The notes below the pieces were generated by a model, which was not told the DNA's origin, made no database searches, and saw only the letters and a program-made list of their open reading frames with translations. Shown here one piece after another: positions 47,011 through 58,720 of a stretch of 64,000 bases of DNA. The translations under genes and the position numbers were made by a program. The DNA lies in assembly GCF_001659605.2 (NCBI RefSeq), contig NC_035172.2:15873051-15937050 (forward strand), given 5' to 3'. This DNA is from Manihot esculenta (lineage: Eukaryota > Streptophyta > Magnoliopsida > Malpighiales > Euphorbiaceae). Each line of letters begins with the position of its first letter. Position 1 is the stretch's first letter.

Positions 47011-50000
47011 TTAAAAGAGATGGGGATATTGCTGGAGCATGGACTCCCGTGTCTCCCAGGTACATTCTTCCATATTGTGGTGGTTCCAAAGGACTTTCAC
47101 CATCGGGATTTCCTTGTTCCTTAGCTTTTTGATCTGAGTGTCAAGAATCCGCACTGGTTGTTCAACATAAGTGAGATCCTCTTGGATCTCCACATCAGGC
47201 TCACTAAGAACCTTGCCCGGATCTGACACGAACTTCCTCAACATGGAAACATGGAAAACCGGATGGATTCTCTCCATAGAAGCAGGCAAGTCCAGCTTGT
47301 ACGATACGTTCCCAACTTTTTGCAAGACCTCAAAGGGCCCGATGTACCGTGGAGCTAACTTACCTTTCTTTCCGAACCGAACCACCCCTTTCATTGGAGA
47401 CACCTTGAGCAATACTAGATCCCCCTCCTGAAACTCTACCTGTCTCCTGCGGATGTCTGTATAACTCTTCTGCCTGTTTGTAGCAGTCTTGATTCTTTCT
47501 CTGATCATGGGTACCACTCTGCTGGTGACCTCTACAAGCTCAGGCCCTGCTAAGGACCTCTCTCCAACCTCTTCCCAGCAAACAGGTGACCTGCACTTCC
47601 TTCCATACAAAGCTTCATATGGAGCCATCCCGATGCTAGCATGATAGCTGTTATTGTAGGCGAACTCCACCAAGGGTAGATGTTGCCTCCAAGAACCGCC
47701 AAAATCTAGCACACACATCCTGAGCATATCCTCTATTGTCTGGATGGTCCTCTCTGACTGTCCATCAGTCTGGGGGTGGAAGGCAGTACTGAAATCCAAC
47801 CTGGTACCCATAGCATTCTGCAGACTCCGCCAAAACCTGGAGGTGAACTGGGGCCCTCTATCTGACACTATAGAAACTGGGACCCCATGCAGCCTGACAA
47901 CTTCATCCACATAAACCTGCGCTAACTTATCCACTGAGTAGTTGCTCCTAACAGGGATGAAGTGAGCAGATTTGGTGAGTCTGTCCACAATCACCCATAT
48001 GGAGTCTAGTCTGTTGGATGTTGCCGGTAACCCCACTACAAAATCCATAGCGATATTCTCCCATTTCCACTCTGGAATCGGCAGTGGGTTAAGCATTCCA
48101 GCCGGCTTCTGATGTTCCAGTTTCACCCTCTGACATATTTCGCAGGCTGACACGAACTGTGCCACTTCCCTCTTCATAGCTGGCCACCAATACACTCTCT
48201 TCAGATCTTGATACATCTTGGTGGCTCCAGGGTGAACACTGTACCTTGCATTATGAGCCTCCCTCATAATGTCTCCTTTAAGCCCGATGTCATCTGGTAC
48301 ACATAGTCTGTTCCCATAGCGGAGGATCCCCTTATCATCGAATCTGAACTCACTGTTTTTGCCTGACTGAACAGTCCTGGCAATTTTCACTAACTCAGGG
48401 TCCTCGTGCTGTTTCTGAGCCACCTGCTCCAGAAACACGGGGGTTACTTTCATCTGTGCAATCAAAGCACCTGTACCAGACAACTCCATCTGTAGACCCT
48501 CATTGATGAGTTTATAAAATTCCTTCACCACCGGTCTCCTCTCTGCCGTGATGTGGGATAGACTGCCAAGTGATTTCCGGCTTAAGGCATCAGCTACTAC
48601 ATTAGCCTTACCCGGATGGTACTGGATCTTGCAATCATAGTCACTCAACAGCTCTACCCACCTCCTCTGCCTCAAGTTCAGCTCTCTCTGGTTCAAGATG
48701 TGCTGCAGGCTCTTATGATCTGTGAAGATCTCACATTTTACCCCATAGAGGTAATGCCTCCACATCTTGAGGGCAAAGATAACTGCTGCCATTTCCAGGT
48801 CGTGTGTGGGGTAATTCAACTCATGCCTCTTCAGCTGTCTAGAAGCATAAGCGATCACCTTACCATTCTGCATCAACACACAACCCAGGCCTACTCTGGA
48901 TGCATCACAGAACACTGTGAAATCCTCATTGCTGTTTGGCAGAGCTAACACTGGTGCTGAAGTCAACCTCTTCTTGAGCTCCTCAAAGCTTTCTTCACAC
49001 TGATCGGTCCACTCGAATCTCTGATTCTTTCTGGTTAATCTGGTTAAAGGAGCTGCAATTTTGGAGAAGTCCTGTACGAACCTCCTGTAATAACCAGCCA
49101 AACCCAAGAAGCTTCTGATCTCTGTCACTGAGGTGGGTCTGGGCCAGTTAGTCACAGCCTCTACTTTCTTGGGGTCTACCTCTATTCCATTCTCTGCCAC
49201 TATATGCCCCAAGAATGATATGCTCCTTAACCAGAACTCACACTTGGAGAACTTGGCATACAAGCCATGTTCCCTCAAGGTCTGCAAAACTATCCTCAGG
49301 TGATGGGCATGCTCCTCTGCATTCCTGGAATACACTAGGATATCATCTATGAAGACAATAACGAAGTGATCCAGGTATGGTCTGAATACTCTATTCATGA
49401 GGTCCATGAATGCTGCAGGGGCGTTGGTCAACCCGAACGGCATTACAAGGAACTCATAGTGCCCATATCTGGTCCTGAAAGCTGTCTTCGGTATGTCCTC
49501 TTCCCTTATCCTCAGCTGATGGTACCCTGATCTCAGATCTATCTTGGAGAAACAACCTGCTCCTGCTAGCTGGTCGAATAGATCATCGATCCTTGGCAAT
49601 GGGTACTTGTTCTTGGTAGTGACCTTGTTCAACTGCCTGTAGTCGATACAAAGTCTGAGGGATCCATCCTTCTTTCTCACAAAAAGCACTGGAGCACCCC
49701 AAGGTGAGGTACTCGGTCGGATGAAGCCCTTATCTACCAGATCTTGCAACTGTTCTTTCAGTTCCTTCAATTCTGCTGGTGCCATCCTGTAGGGAGGGAT
49801 AGAGATCGGTCTAGTTCCAGGCATCAGTTCAATCTCGAACTCTATCTCCCTAGCAGGTGGTAGTCCTGGAAGCTCTTCTGGAAAGACATCCAGAAATTCT
49901 CTGACAACTGGCACTGAGGCTGGCTCCCTGACCTGACTATCTAGCTCTCTCACGTGAGCTACATACCCCTGACATCCTTTCCTAAGCAGTCTACGAGCCT

Positions 50001-51987
50001 GTAGGGCCGATATCAGACCTCTAGGCGTACCCCTCTTGTCTCCTCTGAAGACAACCTCTGACCCGTTCTGATCTCTGAGCCTGACTACCTTGTCCCTGCA
50101 GTCCAAGGTAGCACCATGGGTAGATAGCCAATCCATCCCTAGAATGACGTCAAAATCTGTCAAGTCTAGAACCACAAAGTCGGCGGAAAGGCATCTTCCC
50201 TCAACAAACACTGGACAAAACCGGCAGACTGACTCTGCCACTGACGGGTCACACTTGGGTCCACTGACCCATAGGGGACACTCTAGTCCAGAGACCATCA
50301 ACCCTAACCTCTCAACTGCCCTCGGAGCGATGAAAGAATGGGATGCACCCGGATCCATTAATGCATACACATCAAAACACCCAATGATGAGATTACCTGA
50401 CACCACGGTGTTGGATGTGTTCGCCTCCTGCTGAGTCATTGTGAAGATCCTGGCTGGAGCTGATGGACCTTCACCTCGGGAACCAGAAGAAGAGGCTGTC
50501 CCTCTCCCTCTACCTCTGCCACTGCCCTGTGTTGTGGCTGGAGCTGCTGGTTGTGCCACACTACCCGAAGCTGTCTGTTGGGGCTGGCCCATGAAAGGTG
50601 CTCTAGGACAATCCCGAGCTATGTGTCCCTCCTGGCCACATCTGAAACATGCATTGGTCCCCCATCGACACGCTCCCTTGTGTGGCCTCCCACACCTTTG
50701 GCATTCTGCACCATCTGAGCCTGAACTCGAGCCACCGCCAAATCCTAGACCGGATTTCAGCTTGTTCCAGAACTTGTTCTTCTTGGGCTTCTTAGTGCTA
50801 CTCCATCTCTTACTACCTGAACTCTGAGTAGAGGGTCCTGGCCCTCCTCTGCCTGGGGTCTTAACCCCTGAAGACTGGGTCACTGACTGCTTCACTGACC
50901 CCTCAACTATGGCACTGGCCTCCATTCTTCGAGCCATATCTACCACCGTGTGAAAACTCTCCCTCTCAGCTGATTGAATCAATGAGGAGTACCTGGACTG
51001 TAATTTCATGACATATCTCCTGGCCTTCTTCACATCTGTATCTAGAGCTTGCCCTGAGAAGGGTAATAGCTCCAGAAATTTGTCTGTGTACTCCTCTATG
51101 CTCATGTCTTCTGTCTGTCTCAGTTGTTCAAACTCAATCATCTTCAACTCTCTGGAACTATCTGGAAATGCCCATCCAGCAAACTCATTGGCAAATTCCT
51201 CCCATGTCATACTGTCTAGTCTCGGGTCCACATAGCACTTGAACCATTCCTTTGCCTTTTTGCACTTCAGGGTGAACCCTGCCATCTCAATGGCTCTTCT
51301 ATCATCTGCCCCTAGCTCATCAGTGATCGTCTTCACTGCTCTCAGGTATTCAAAGGGATCATCCCCTGACTTATATTTAGGAGCATCCAGCTTAAGGTAA
51401 GCTGTCATTTTCACCTTACTCCCACTGGCTGAGCTAGGTCTAGGAGGTTGAGTAACTGGGGCTACTGGTTCTGTAGGAGGTGGAGGTGGGGATGCAGCAT
51501 TCCCCGAGGTGGGGTTTGCTGGGTGAGGATGGAAGGATGAGGGTGGATAGGCTGGATACTGTGGGTACGGTGGATAGAAAGGTGGATAAGGCATGTGAGT
51601 AGGGTAGGGATTAAAGCTGGAGTAATCCGACGTACTTCCCATCGGATACCCGGGACTCTGTGCATAGGGTGGGTAATAGGGTGGAAAACCATACCCCGAG
51701 GCCTGAGTGCCTCCTTGTGACTCCCCTGTCCCTTCTTCTGACATGCCAACATCCAGATCCCCATCCCTTCTCTGATCTTCTTCCATAACCTCCCTCACAT
51801 CTGAAGAACTTCCTCCTCTTTCTGTCCCCCTTCTGCTTGTATCAAAAGACCTTCTAGGGTCCCTTGATACTCTTTCTCTGTTTGTTCTGCATGACATTGC
51901 CCTAGGCAATGTGGGAGGACGGGCGCTTGTGCCCTCATCCTCTGGTGGGACTCCTGTCAATCGTGCAGATCGACGAGTTCCTCTCAT
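47011..51987 (-). CDS. gag-pol: E1 gag-pol polyprotein (Tekay/Del chromovirus), about 1,658 residues
   Basis: One open frame on the minus strand. The frame is open 18 codons further upstream (to 52041), but I take the ATG at 51985-51987 (M-R-G-T-R-R) because all copies share it and frames diverge upstream. Order, by residue: basic and Pro/Tyr-rich N-terminus (1-190), capsid (about 190-370), zinc knuckle C447-x2-C-x4-H-x4-C460, aspartic protease D545-P-G-A-S, RT with F-I-D881-D882, RNase H with catalytic D1028 in F-C-D-A-S, and integrase with an H/C zinc domain followed by D1315, D1376 and E1412 (D-x60-D-x35-E). The last 50 residues form a chromodomain-like segment (…V-L-W-x5-E-E-C-T-W-E…), which in chromoviruses directs integration to marked chromatin. 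The protease has D-P-G where many have D-S/T-G, a variant seen in this group. No stop or frameshift is visible. Confidence 0.95.
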   Translation of the reverse strand: MRGTRRSARLTGVPPEDEGTSARPPTLPRAMSCRTNRERVSRDPRRSFDTSRRGTERGGSSSDVREVMEEDQRRDGDLDVGMSEEGTGESQGGTQASGYGFPPYYPPYAQSPGYPMGSTSDYSSFNPYPTHMPYPPFYPPYPQYPAYPPSSFHPHPANPTSGNAASPPPPPTEPVAPVTQPPRPSSASGSKVKMTAYLKLDAPKYKSGDDPFEYLRAVKTITDELGADDRRAIEMAGFTLKCKKAKEWFKCYVDPRLDSMTWEEFANEFAGWAFPDSSRELKMIEFEQLRQTEDMSIEEYTDKFLELLPFSGQALDTDVKKARRYVMKLQSRYSSLIQSAERESFHTVVDMARRMEASAIVEGSVKQSVTQSSGVKTPGRGGPGPSTQSSGSKRWSSTKKPKKNKFWNKLKSGLGFGGGSSSGSDGAECQRCGRPHKGACRWGTNACFRCGQEGHIARDCPRAPFMGQPQQTASGSVAQPAAPATTQGSGRGRGRGTASSSGSRGEGPSAPARIFTMTQQEANTSNTVVSGNLIIGCFDVYALMDPGASHSFIAPRAVERLGLMVSGLECPLWVSGPKCDPSVAESVCRFCPVFVEGRCLSADFVVLDLTDFDVILGMDWLSTHGATLDCRDKVVRLRDQNGSEVVFRGDKRGTPRGLISALQARRLLRKGCQGYVAHVRELDSQVREPASVPVVREFLDVFPEELPGLPPAREIEFEIELMPGTRPISIPPYRMAPAELKELKEQLQDLVDKGFIRPSTSPWGAPVLFVRKKDGSLRLCIDYRQLNKVTTKNKYPLPRIDDLFDQLAGAGCFSKIDLRSGYHQLRIREEDIPKTAFRTRYGHYEFLVMPFGLTNAPAAFMDLMNRVFRPYLDHFVIVFIDDILVYSRNAEEHAHHLRIVLQTLREHGLYAKFSKCEFWLRSISFLGHIVAENGIEVDPKKVEAVTNWPRPTSVTEIRSFLGLAGYYRRFVQDFSKIAAPLTRLTRKNQRFEWTDQCEESFEELKKRLTSAPVLALPNSNEDFTVFCDASRVGLGCVLMQNGKVIAYASRQLKRHELNYPTHDLEMAAVIFALKMWRHYLYGVKCEIFTDHKSLQHILNQRELNLRQRRWVELLSDYDCKIQYHPGKANVVADALSRKSLGSLSHITAERRPVVKEFYKLINEGLQMELSGTGALIAQMKVTPVFLEQVAQKQHEDPELVKIARTVQSGKNSEFRFDDKGILRYGNRLCVPDDIGLKGDIMREAHNARYSVHPGATKMYQDLKRVYWWPAMKREVAQFVSACEICQRVKLEHQKPAGMLNPLPIPEWKWENIAMDFVVGLPATSNRLDSIWVIVDRLTKSAHFIPVRSNYSVDKLAQVYVDEVVRLHGVPVSIVSDRGPQFTSRFWRSLQNAMGTRLDFSTAFHPQTDGQSERTIQTIEDMLRMCVLDFGGSWRQHLPLVEFAYNNSYHASIGMAPYEALYGRKCRSPVCWEEVGERSLAGPELVEVTSRVVPMIRERIKTATNRQKSYTDIRRRQVEFQEGDLVLLKVSPMKGVVRFGKKGKLAPRYIGPFEVLQKVGNVSYKLDLPASMERIHPVFHVSMLRKFVSDPGKVLSEPDVEIQEDLTYVEQPVRILDTQIKKLRNKEIPMVKVLWNHHNMEECTWETRESMLQQYPHLF

Positions 51988-52243
51988 TCTGTTTCTGAAA
52001 AACAGCACATAACTCGCAAGCATTAGCATCATATGGTTCATGTGGAGTCACATGAACCTACATCACATACATGGCAAACATAGCATATCATTTATGCGCA
52101 TGCATATAGTCATGGCATATCACATCATCATAGCAAGACAGGACTCTACATCCTATCCTAGTGGACATGACCTTTCCTATTGTGCTTGACCCTCTAATAC
52201 TTCTATGAGCCCGACACGCTAGGTCCGACCATGTGAACCTAGG

Positions 52244-52255
52244 GCTCTGATACCA
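52244..52255 (-). other. E1 primer binding site, initiator-Met tRNA
   Basis: TGGTATCAGAGC on the minus strand, 3 nt from the 5' LTR boundary at 52259. Confidence 0.92.
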
Positions 52256-52258
52256 CTC

Positions 52259-54458
52259 TGTAACGCCCCGGAAATCCGGACCGCTACCGGCGCTAGGATC
52301 CAGATCGGCATAAGGCCGCCGGGACCCGTAGCAAGCCTAACATATACCTGAAAACCTGCTTAATCCCATACATGATCAACCATCATACATAAAAATTAAA
52401 ACTTTTCTTTTTATACATACAGTCAATCACCAACTCAACCTGTGCATACTCTGAACATATACATAAATAAAGTCCCTCTGTGGGATCTCATCAAAGCCTC
52501 GAAGGGCTATACATCATGTGTTGAGTTAGTTTTTGCATAAACATCATATCATAAGATCATGTACATAAAATAAAAGGGATTAGCAATACACTATGGTCAA
52601 GCACAATTCTAACCTCAAAATCTCATTACATAACATACTGAAACTCTTACATTTCATCATAATACAACTGTCATGTCCACATCTAACTATTACATACAAA
52701 AGACTTTTCTCTTCTTTTCTTCTCTATCAAACCCGTACCTGCAAACCTGGGGGTTAGGGGAGAGGGGTGAGCTAGATGCCCAGTGAGTAGAACTATAAGA
52801 AAAATATTTAAAACATGCTATAATGGAATGCATCATTGCACAAACATTTCACATCATGGACGGACTGACTCAAAAGTCCCTCAACTCCATGCCCGGCCCT
52901 ATTATGGGCACCACAGGACTTCGTATTGCCCGGCCCTATTATGGGCACCACAGGACTTCGTAAATCGGAGCTATTGCCCGGCCCTATTATGGGCACCACA
53001 GGACTTCGTACACAGGGCTAGTGAGTCGTGCAATGTCCATCCTCATCAACCACAATATAATAATGCAATGTAGCATATTCGTGATTCTAATGCAAACATC
53101 CTATATTATAGTCATGATGCATGAAACATGGTAAAACATTCACTTTCTTAATTTAAAAGATTAAGTATAGTTCCACTCACCTCTGGCTGACTCTGTCAAA
53201 CTCTCAGCAGCTGGTTCACTGCTGGGGTCCTTGGTTCCTCGGGTCCGAACCTACACAGGTGGACTCCAATGAGGGACCAAACACATATAAACATATCTCT
53301 AAAATATCCCCCAAAAACCCCCTAAAACATCATGAAAACATCACAGAAAATATGCATGAAATGGCTGAACAGGGCACCTTCGGCGGCACCTTCGGCGGCC
53401 GAAAGTCCTGGACAGAGACGAAACTCAGCTAGGTTCGGCGGCACCTTCGGCGGCCGAAAGTGCCAGACAGAGACGAAAGTCTCTTTTCGGGGGCAACTTC
53501 GGCAGCCGAAAGGCTTGCCTTCCCAGCCATGTTCGGCGGCCGAAAGTACCTTCGGCTGCCGAACCTGGTTTCTGCCAAAGGGCAGAAACTTGGCTCACTT
53601 TGCACATTTCGCCTCCAAATCTATAGATCATGCATATTTTTCATTCAAAACAATCATACAAGTTCCTAGGGGCCTCAAACATGCATATACCCCATCTACA
53701 ACACTTCATAATCACACAATCAAGCTACATTGCTCAAAAACATAACCTACACCCATAAACTCAACTTATACCCTAACATGCATTCTACCCCATAAAACTT
53801 CATAAAACTTGCTTAAAATACATAATGAGCTCAAGATCGGCTCTTACCTCTTGAAGATCGAGAGTGGAGGCGATCTAGCTTGGAGTTGGGAGAGATTTAG
53901 CTCCTTGGTTCCCCAAGCTCACAACTTGCTCACAACTTGCTCAAAACTCACAAATCTTCAAAATAGAAGTTAAAACTTGTTAAAACCATGAAAGATCTGT
54001 GGAAAACACTCAAGATCGAGGGAGGAGCGGTGGAGACTCACCTTGGCCGACAATGAGAGAGAAAAAGCTCGCCCGTGCGGACCAAGGGGACCCTTTTATA
54101 GTGGCTGGCCAGGCCACGTTCGGGGGCCGAACGTGCCTCCGCATCCATGCAATGTTCGGCGGCCGAACATAAGGTTCGGCGGCCGAACCTGCACTTCCCT
54201 CACTTAGACTTTCGGGGGCCTAACGTGCCTCCCAAAGTCCATGCATGTTCGGCGGCCGAAAGTGAGTTTCGGCGGCCGAACCTGGGTTTTTCCTTAATGA
54301 AATTTTCATGCAAAAACTCATTTAAAGTCATACTTAAAAACATATAAATACATGAAAACATTTTATAAAACGTGATTTTACCCTTCTAGAGGCTTCCGAC
54401 ATCCGAGATTCCACCGGACGGTAGGAATTCCGATACCGGAGTCTAGCCGGGTATTACA
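52259..54458 (-). mobile_element. E1 5' LTR
   Basis: 2,200 bp, offset exactly 7,546 bp from the 3' LTR and identical in every segment compared. Minisatellite 52890-53010, leader array 53379-53568, TATA 54092-54101, promoter array 54117-54281. Confidence 0.95.
54092..54101 (-). promoter_or_regulatory. TATA box of the E1 5' LTR promoter
   Basis: CTATAAAAGG on the minus strand, about 357 bp from the LTR start. It is directly preceded by the TTCGGC palindrome array (54117-54281). The same arrangement holds in all family A LTRs here, including the plus-strand copies at 3722 and 12715. Confidence 0.7.
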
Positions 54459-55095
54459 GCAGCAGTCATATCTTCCTGTTTAGGCAGCAAGATCTCAAGG
54501 AGATGCTCTTCCTCTTCTGCATTCAGCATTCAAAATTCAAATGAAGGCTCCACCTAAAAAGGAAAGGCTGGATAGATATATTTCCACTTCTGCACATTAA
54601 TGACTGCATTCTCCTGCCTCTTTTGCAATCCATGCGCCTGCCACCTCTTCTGGAAGCATGATCCGCGCGTCCTTCCTCTTCTGAAAGCCTTGGTACGTGC
54701 ATATTTCCTTATGAACATCAAGCCACGACTTTTCTTCCTCTATTGGCAGCCTCTACACTAATTAGGAAGCAAGGTCAGCATCTAAACTTATTTAGGAAGC
54801 ACAATCTGCGCCTCCTTCCCTTTCTGAGACCAAACCGCGCGCATCAACTTCCTTTCGCAGTGCATTTTCGCGCAGCCTTCCTTCTGAAGCCGAAAAGCGC
54901 GATTCTTTCCTTTTCAGACACATCTTGGGCAGAAAATACCTCTTGGGCAGTAAGTATGACCTAGGGCAACACTTTTCAACTATAAAAAGCCACATAAGAA
55001 GCCTCTACATGGTCTTTTACACTCCCCTTGGGAGACACCTACGGGATTGCAAGTGACATCTTCTCTTTTTCTTCCTTTCTTTATTTTTAGTTTTT

Positions 55096-55119
55096 GTTTC
55101 AGCCATGAGTGGCTGAAAC
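55096..55119 (+). other. Conserved leader hairpin, 3' LTR of the non-autonomous element
   Basis: Identical to 41080-41103: 10-bp perfect stem, TGAG loop. Confidence 0.7.
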
Positions 55120-56383
55120 CTTTTTTCTAGTTGAGGATTTGGTGAAACTTTGGTTGTATTTTTGGATTGAGAGACTTGAACTACATGGTTAATCTTTAGT
55201 TGCTTTTCAATATTCATGTAATTTGGTGCTTTAAGATATTATTGCTTTGTCGTGCGGATCTCTATTGATCTTTGATTTCAAGGTAATATATTGTTGTTTG
55301 AATAATCTTAGTCCGTATTTGCTTGGATTGCTCAAATATAAGAACACTTGGTGTAAAAACCAAGGAAATTGCATGATCTAGTGTTGTCTCCATGCATGTG
55401 GGTGACTAGAATTAGTTCTCTCTATTTCTTTATGCGATTGACTATTGTATAAGGCCTGTGGCTCAAAGACGTTCTTTGGCAATTGTTAATTAGTAATTAA
55501 TTGGAGGACTATCCCTAATTGATTTAACCTAAAAGAGAGATAATGGATGTGAGAAGCTTCTTCAATCTCCATGGCCAATTTATTGAATCAACAAAGGAAC
55601 ATATGAGTCAATGATCAATCCCATCAACTTAAAGTGAATCCGAATCTTCAACTAGAGCTTTTCTCTTATTTGTTTTCTCTTTATTTTTATTATTTGCTTT
55701 ACTGTTTCCACCATTAGTTTAATCAAATCAATCTCAAACCCCCCTTATTTACTTTACTCGCAATTTATTTTCATTGTTTATTTATTTTCTGTTTGTTCAT
55801 TTGGTCTACTCAAGGAAGGTAAATAAGTATCAATTCCCTGTGGATACGATCCTTTTACCACTGTCTACAGTTTTAATATTGTTGGTAGTTAAAAAGGTTA
55901 TTTATTTTGACCGGCTTCGACAACCGTTCTGTCAATGATCATACAAACATATAAAAATATTTCCATCTCATGAATCAAAACTCGACCTGAGCATACATCA
56001 TAACTAAAAAACATAAAACCAAAATTAGAGCCCTTAACAGATGCTCCAGTATGGTCAACACTGCATGCCTCAAGCTTAGTTCAAACATAGCTTATACTTA
56101 AAAATTTTTACATAAAAATATCATAAACCAGGGATTACAAAAGCGGGCAAGCATAATTCTAATCCACAATTTAATACATGTCCACAGTTATACTATTACA
56201 ACAAGACTATACCAAACAACTCTGCTGACCTTCTAAGCTAACTTTGATCCTGCAAACTTGGGGTGGGGAAAGGGATAAGCTATAAGAGCTTAATGAGCAG
56301 AAATATAAACAAAAGCAGTTTAATAAAACATATGATCATATGAATGCATCACAACATAGACAATTCACATCAAGATGGACTTG

Positions 56384-57771
56384 TGACTGTGCGGTTGTCG
56401 AAGCCGGTTAAAATTAACCTTTTTGGTTATCCACAATTTTACAACTGTAGATAGTGGTAAAAGGATCGAATCCACAGGGAATTGATACTTACCTATTTTC
56501 CTTATCAAGACCAAGTGAATAAACTGAAAGTAAAATAAAAAGGGGGGTTTTGAGATTGATGAATTGAACTAGAATTAAAAGCAATAAAGTAAAGCAAATA
56601 ACAAAGTAAAAAATATTCAAATATGAGAAAAGCTCTAGTTGAAGAATTGGATCCACTTCAGTTGTTGGGATTGATCATTGACATAAAGATTCCTTTATTT
56701 GATTCAATAAATTAGTTATGGAGGTGGAAGACGCTTCTCATCACCATATCCCTCCTTAAGCATAAATCAATTAGGGAACATCCTCTAATTAATTACTAAT
56801 CAACAAGTTGCCAAGGAAAGTCCTTGGGCCTTTGGCATCTAACAACTGTCAATTGCATTAACAAATAGAGAGACCTAATTCTAACTACCCAAATGTATGA
56901 TGATATTGCTAGATCATGCAATTTCCTTAGTTTTTACACCAAGAGTTACTTGTGTTTGAATAATTCAAGCAATTACAAACTTAAAACTATCCAAACTAAC
57001 AAATTAAAACTTTACAATCAATAATCAATTGGCCCTATTGATCTAAACAACAAAGCAACAATGGAATTAAGCATGAAATTGCATAAATTTTAAAAAATAA
57101 AAAATAAATAATGTATGTTCAGATCTCCCAATCCATAAAACAACTAAAGTTTCACTTAATCTTCAACTAGAAAAAGAGGTTTCAGCCACTCATGACTGAA
57201 ACAAAACAAAAAAAATAAAAGAAAGAGAAGAAGAAGAGGAGTGGCCGGCGGCTTGGCCTTGGAGAAGAGGTGTGTGGCCAAATGGTAGAGAGAGTCCAAG
57301 GGGTGGGGCGGCTCCTTATATTCTCTTTTATAGATGAAATGTGTTGCCCTAGATTTCCTTGATGATGTGGAGCCTTCTTTTGAAATTTGAATTTTGAATG
57401 CTGAATTTTGAATTTTTAAATTTGAATGTTCTCCTTTGAATTTTGAATTTTGAATTCTTGAGAGGTAAGTGCATCTTCTTGAGATTTGGCTTCCTCAATA
57501 AGGGAAAGACTTCTTTAAGATTTGAAATTTGAATTTCAAATTATTCTGCTGAATGTATTTCCTTATTTATCTCCTCTTCAGCTGCAGCTTGGCTTGTGCA
57601 AACATACTTGTTCTCCTTTATCCTATTTTAGGCAGTTTTAAGAGCATTTTCACCAAATTACCTTTTTAAACCATTTTCTGCAAAATAAGATCAAAACCAC
57701 AAAATTAAGTAGAAAAAGTGTAAATTAATATTAATAACAACTAATAAAATAGCCTAAATTTGGTCTGATCA
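56384..57771 (-). mobile_element. Solo LTR, family B (TGATCA type), in the H0 right LTR
   Basis: 1,388 bp. On the minus strand it starts TGATCAGACCAAATTTAGG and ends CGCACAGTCA. A perfect ACTTG duplication flanks it (56379-56383 and 57772-57776), and H0 LTR sequence resumes on both sides. The leader hairpin at 57179-57202 has one mismatch in its stem. A TATA-like motif is near 57328. Confidence 0.9.
57179..57202 (-). other. Leader hairpin with one mismatch
   Basis: GTTTCAGTCA-TGAG-TGGCTGAAAC on the minus strand, a single C-to-T change leaving a G·U-type pair in RNA, so pairing is nearly kept. Confidence 0.6.
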
Positions 57772-58332
57772 ACTTGTCACCAGTAACCCTCCATAATTTC
57801 AATAGTGTCTAGCCCCATAGCAGGTGTTCCTCAGGACTTCCTCTTAAATATAACATAACATATCCATAGTGCAAGGGCCTAGAATGGGCCTCGAGCTGGA
57901 CTTTCCTTTACATAATGCTAAGGGCATAGAATAAGTCTCGACCTGAACTTCCATATCCATCATAACATATCATAACATGCTTAAGGGCTAGTGGGTCATC
58001 CAACATTCATCCACAACAATAATAAATTATGCAATGCATCATATTTGTGAATTCTAATGCAGAGCAACCTAATCATATATATATGGCATTTGTGATACAT
58101 GAGCAAGCTTAAAATGTTTGATTTTCTTAAAGTAATAGTTAAGTTTAGTTCTACTCACCTCAGGCTGACACAAGCCTAGCTCTGAAGCAGTTATCTCATG
58201 GCAAGTCTCTACGGTCTTCCAAATTCGATCCTACATAGATGAACCTAAATGAGGGATCAAATATAACTTTTACAATACTTAAAACTACCCCAAGAAACTC
58301 CTATGAACATATAAGAAAACACACAAGAAAAC

Positions 58333-58720
58333 GCCACAAGGTGGAATTCCATTAGGCCATAGTCTAGGTGTTAGTCCCTCTTCACAAAAGGTTTCTGGAG
58401 GCATTAAGGCGAGTGTTTGCCAGACCATGGGACCGAGTGTTAGTTTCCCTTCACAAAAGGTTCCTCAAGGCATTAAGGCATGCATCCGCCAGGCAAGCCA
58501 CAAGGCAAAAATCTGCCAGGCACATGACTAAGTGTTAGTCCCGATAAATAAAATTTTAAGGCCATAAGGCGGATATCCGCTAGGTGAGCCGCAAGGCGGG
58601 AATCTGTCAGGCTCATGCCCATGTGTTAGTCCACAATAAGAATTTGCAAGGCATTCTATGCAAAAGCTACAAGGCGGGTATCCACCAAGTAAGCCACAAG
58701 GTGGGAGCAGATATTTTTTT
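58333..58720. repeat. Degenerate tandem array with GGCGGATATCCGC-type palindromes
   Basis: About four irregular units of 68-95 bp, anchored by GTGTTAGTCC or GTGTTAGTTT at 58369, 58437, 58532 and 58623 and by GCCACAAGGC / ATCCGCCAGGC motifs. It has no counterpart in the left H0 LTR at the same place. Origin unknown. A TATA-like TTTTATAG follows at about 58751. Confidence 0.6.

Larger units (their letters stand above)
44713..54458 (-). mobile_element. E1: intact Tekay/Del-type chromovirus
   Basis: A 9,746-bp element with two 2,200-bp LTRs (44713-46912 and 52259-54458), GCAGC duplications (44708-44712 and 54459-54463), an initiator-Met primer site (52244-52255), a polypurine tract (46913-46925) and one uninterrupted gag-pol frame. 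The LTRs agree at every position I compared, including three ORF shadows and the full terminal 400 bp, so insertion is very recent. It is nested in the right LTR of the young non-autonomous element, which must therefore be older. It is the only family A copy here with no visible lesion and a candidate for activity. Confidence 0.96.
39993..55934 (+). mobile_element. Non-autonomous Athila/Tat-like element with one unknown ORF
   Basis: Two direct LTRs of 1,926 bp each (the right one split by E1) with TGACAGA/TCTGTCA ends, flanked by a perfect ATGAT duplication (39988-39992 and 55935-55939). The internal region is only 2.34 kb (41919-44257). It has a perfect 18-nt Asp-tRNA primer site, one 392-codon ORF, and a purine-rich G-run motif before the right LTR. 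No protease, RT, RNase H or integrase is present in any frame. It must depend on enzymes of a related element. I saw about five LTR differences, all transitions, so the insertion is young. Confidence 0.9.
44258..55934 (+). mobile_element. 3' LTR of the non-autonomous element, split by E1
   Basis: 44258-44712 plus 54464-55934 equals 1,926 bp, the same length as the left LTR. Differences seen: C/T at about 40352/44617, two in the AACCATGACTT block (about 40705 and 40709 versus 54721 and 54725), G/A near 41394/55410 and T/C near 41818/55834. E1 interrupts it with a GCAGC duplication. Confidence 0.9.
39878..58333 (-). mobile_element. H0 right (5') LTR, interrupted twice and truncated
   Basis: LTR sequence starts AGTAACAACTCG and continues in three pieces, 39878-39992, 55940-56378 and 57777 to about 58333, all aligning in order with the left LTR (187 to about 1310). 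The distal 700 bp or more, including the promoter and the TATTACA terminus, are missing. At about 58333 the sequence changes to an unrelated tandem array. The two H0 LTRs differ at a sizeable share of sites by eye, consistent with great age. Confidence 0.75.

Noticed and set aside
47011..52041. Start of E1 gag-pol at the upstream ATG at 52041
   Set aside because: Upstream codons run through an A/T-rich leader whose frame differs in the sister copies. The M-R-G-T-R-R start is common to all.
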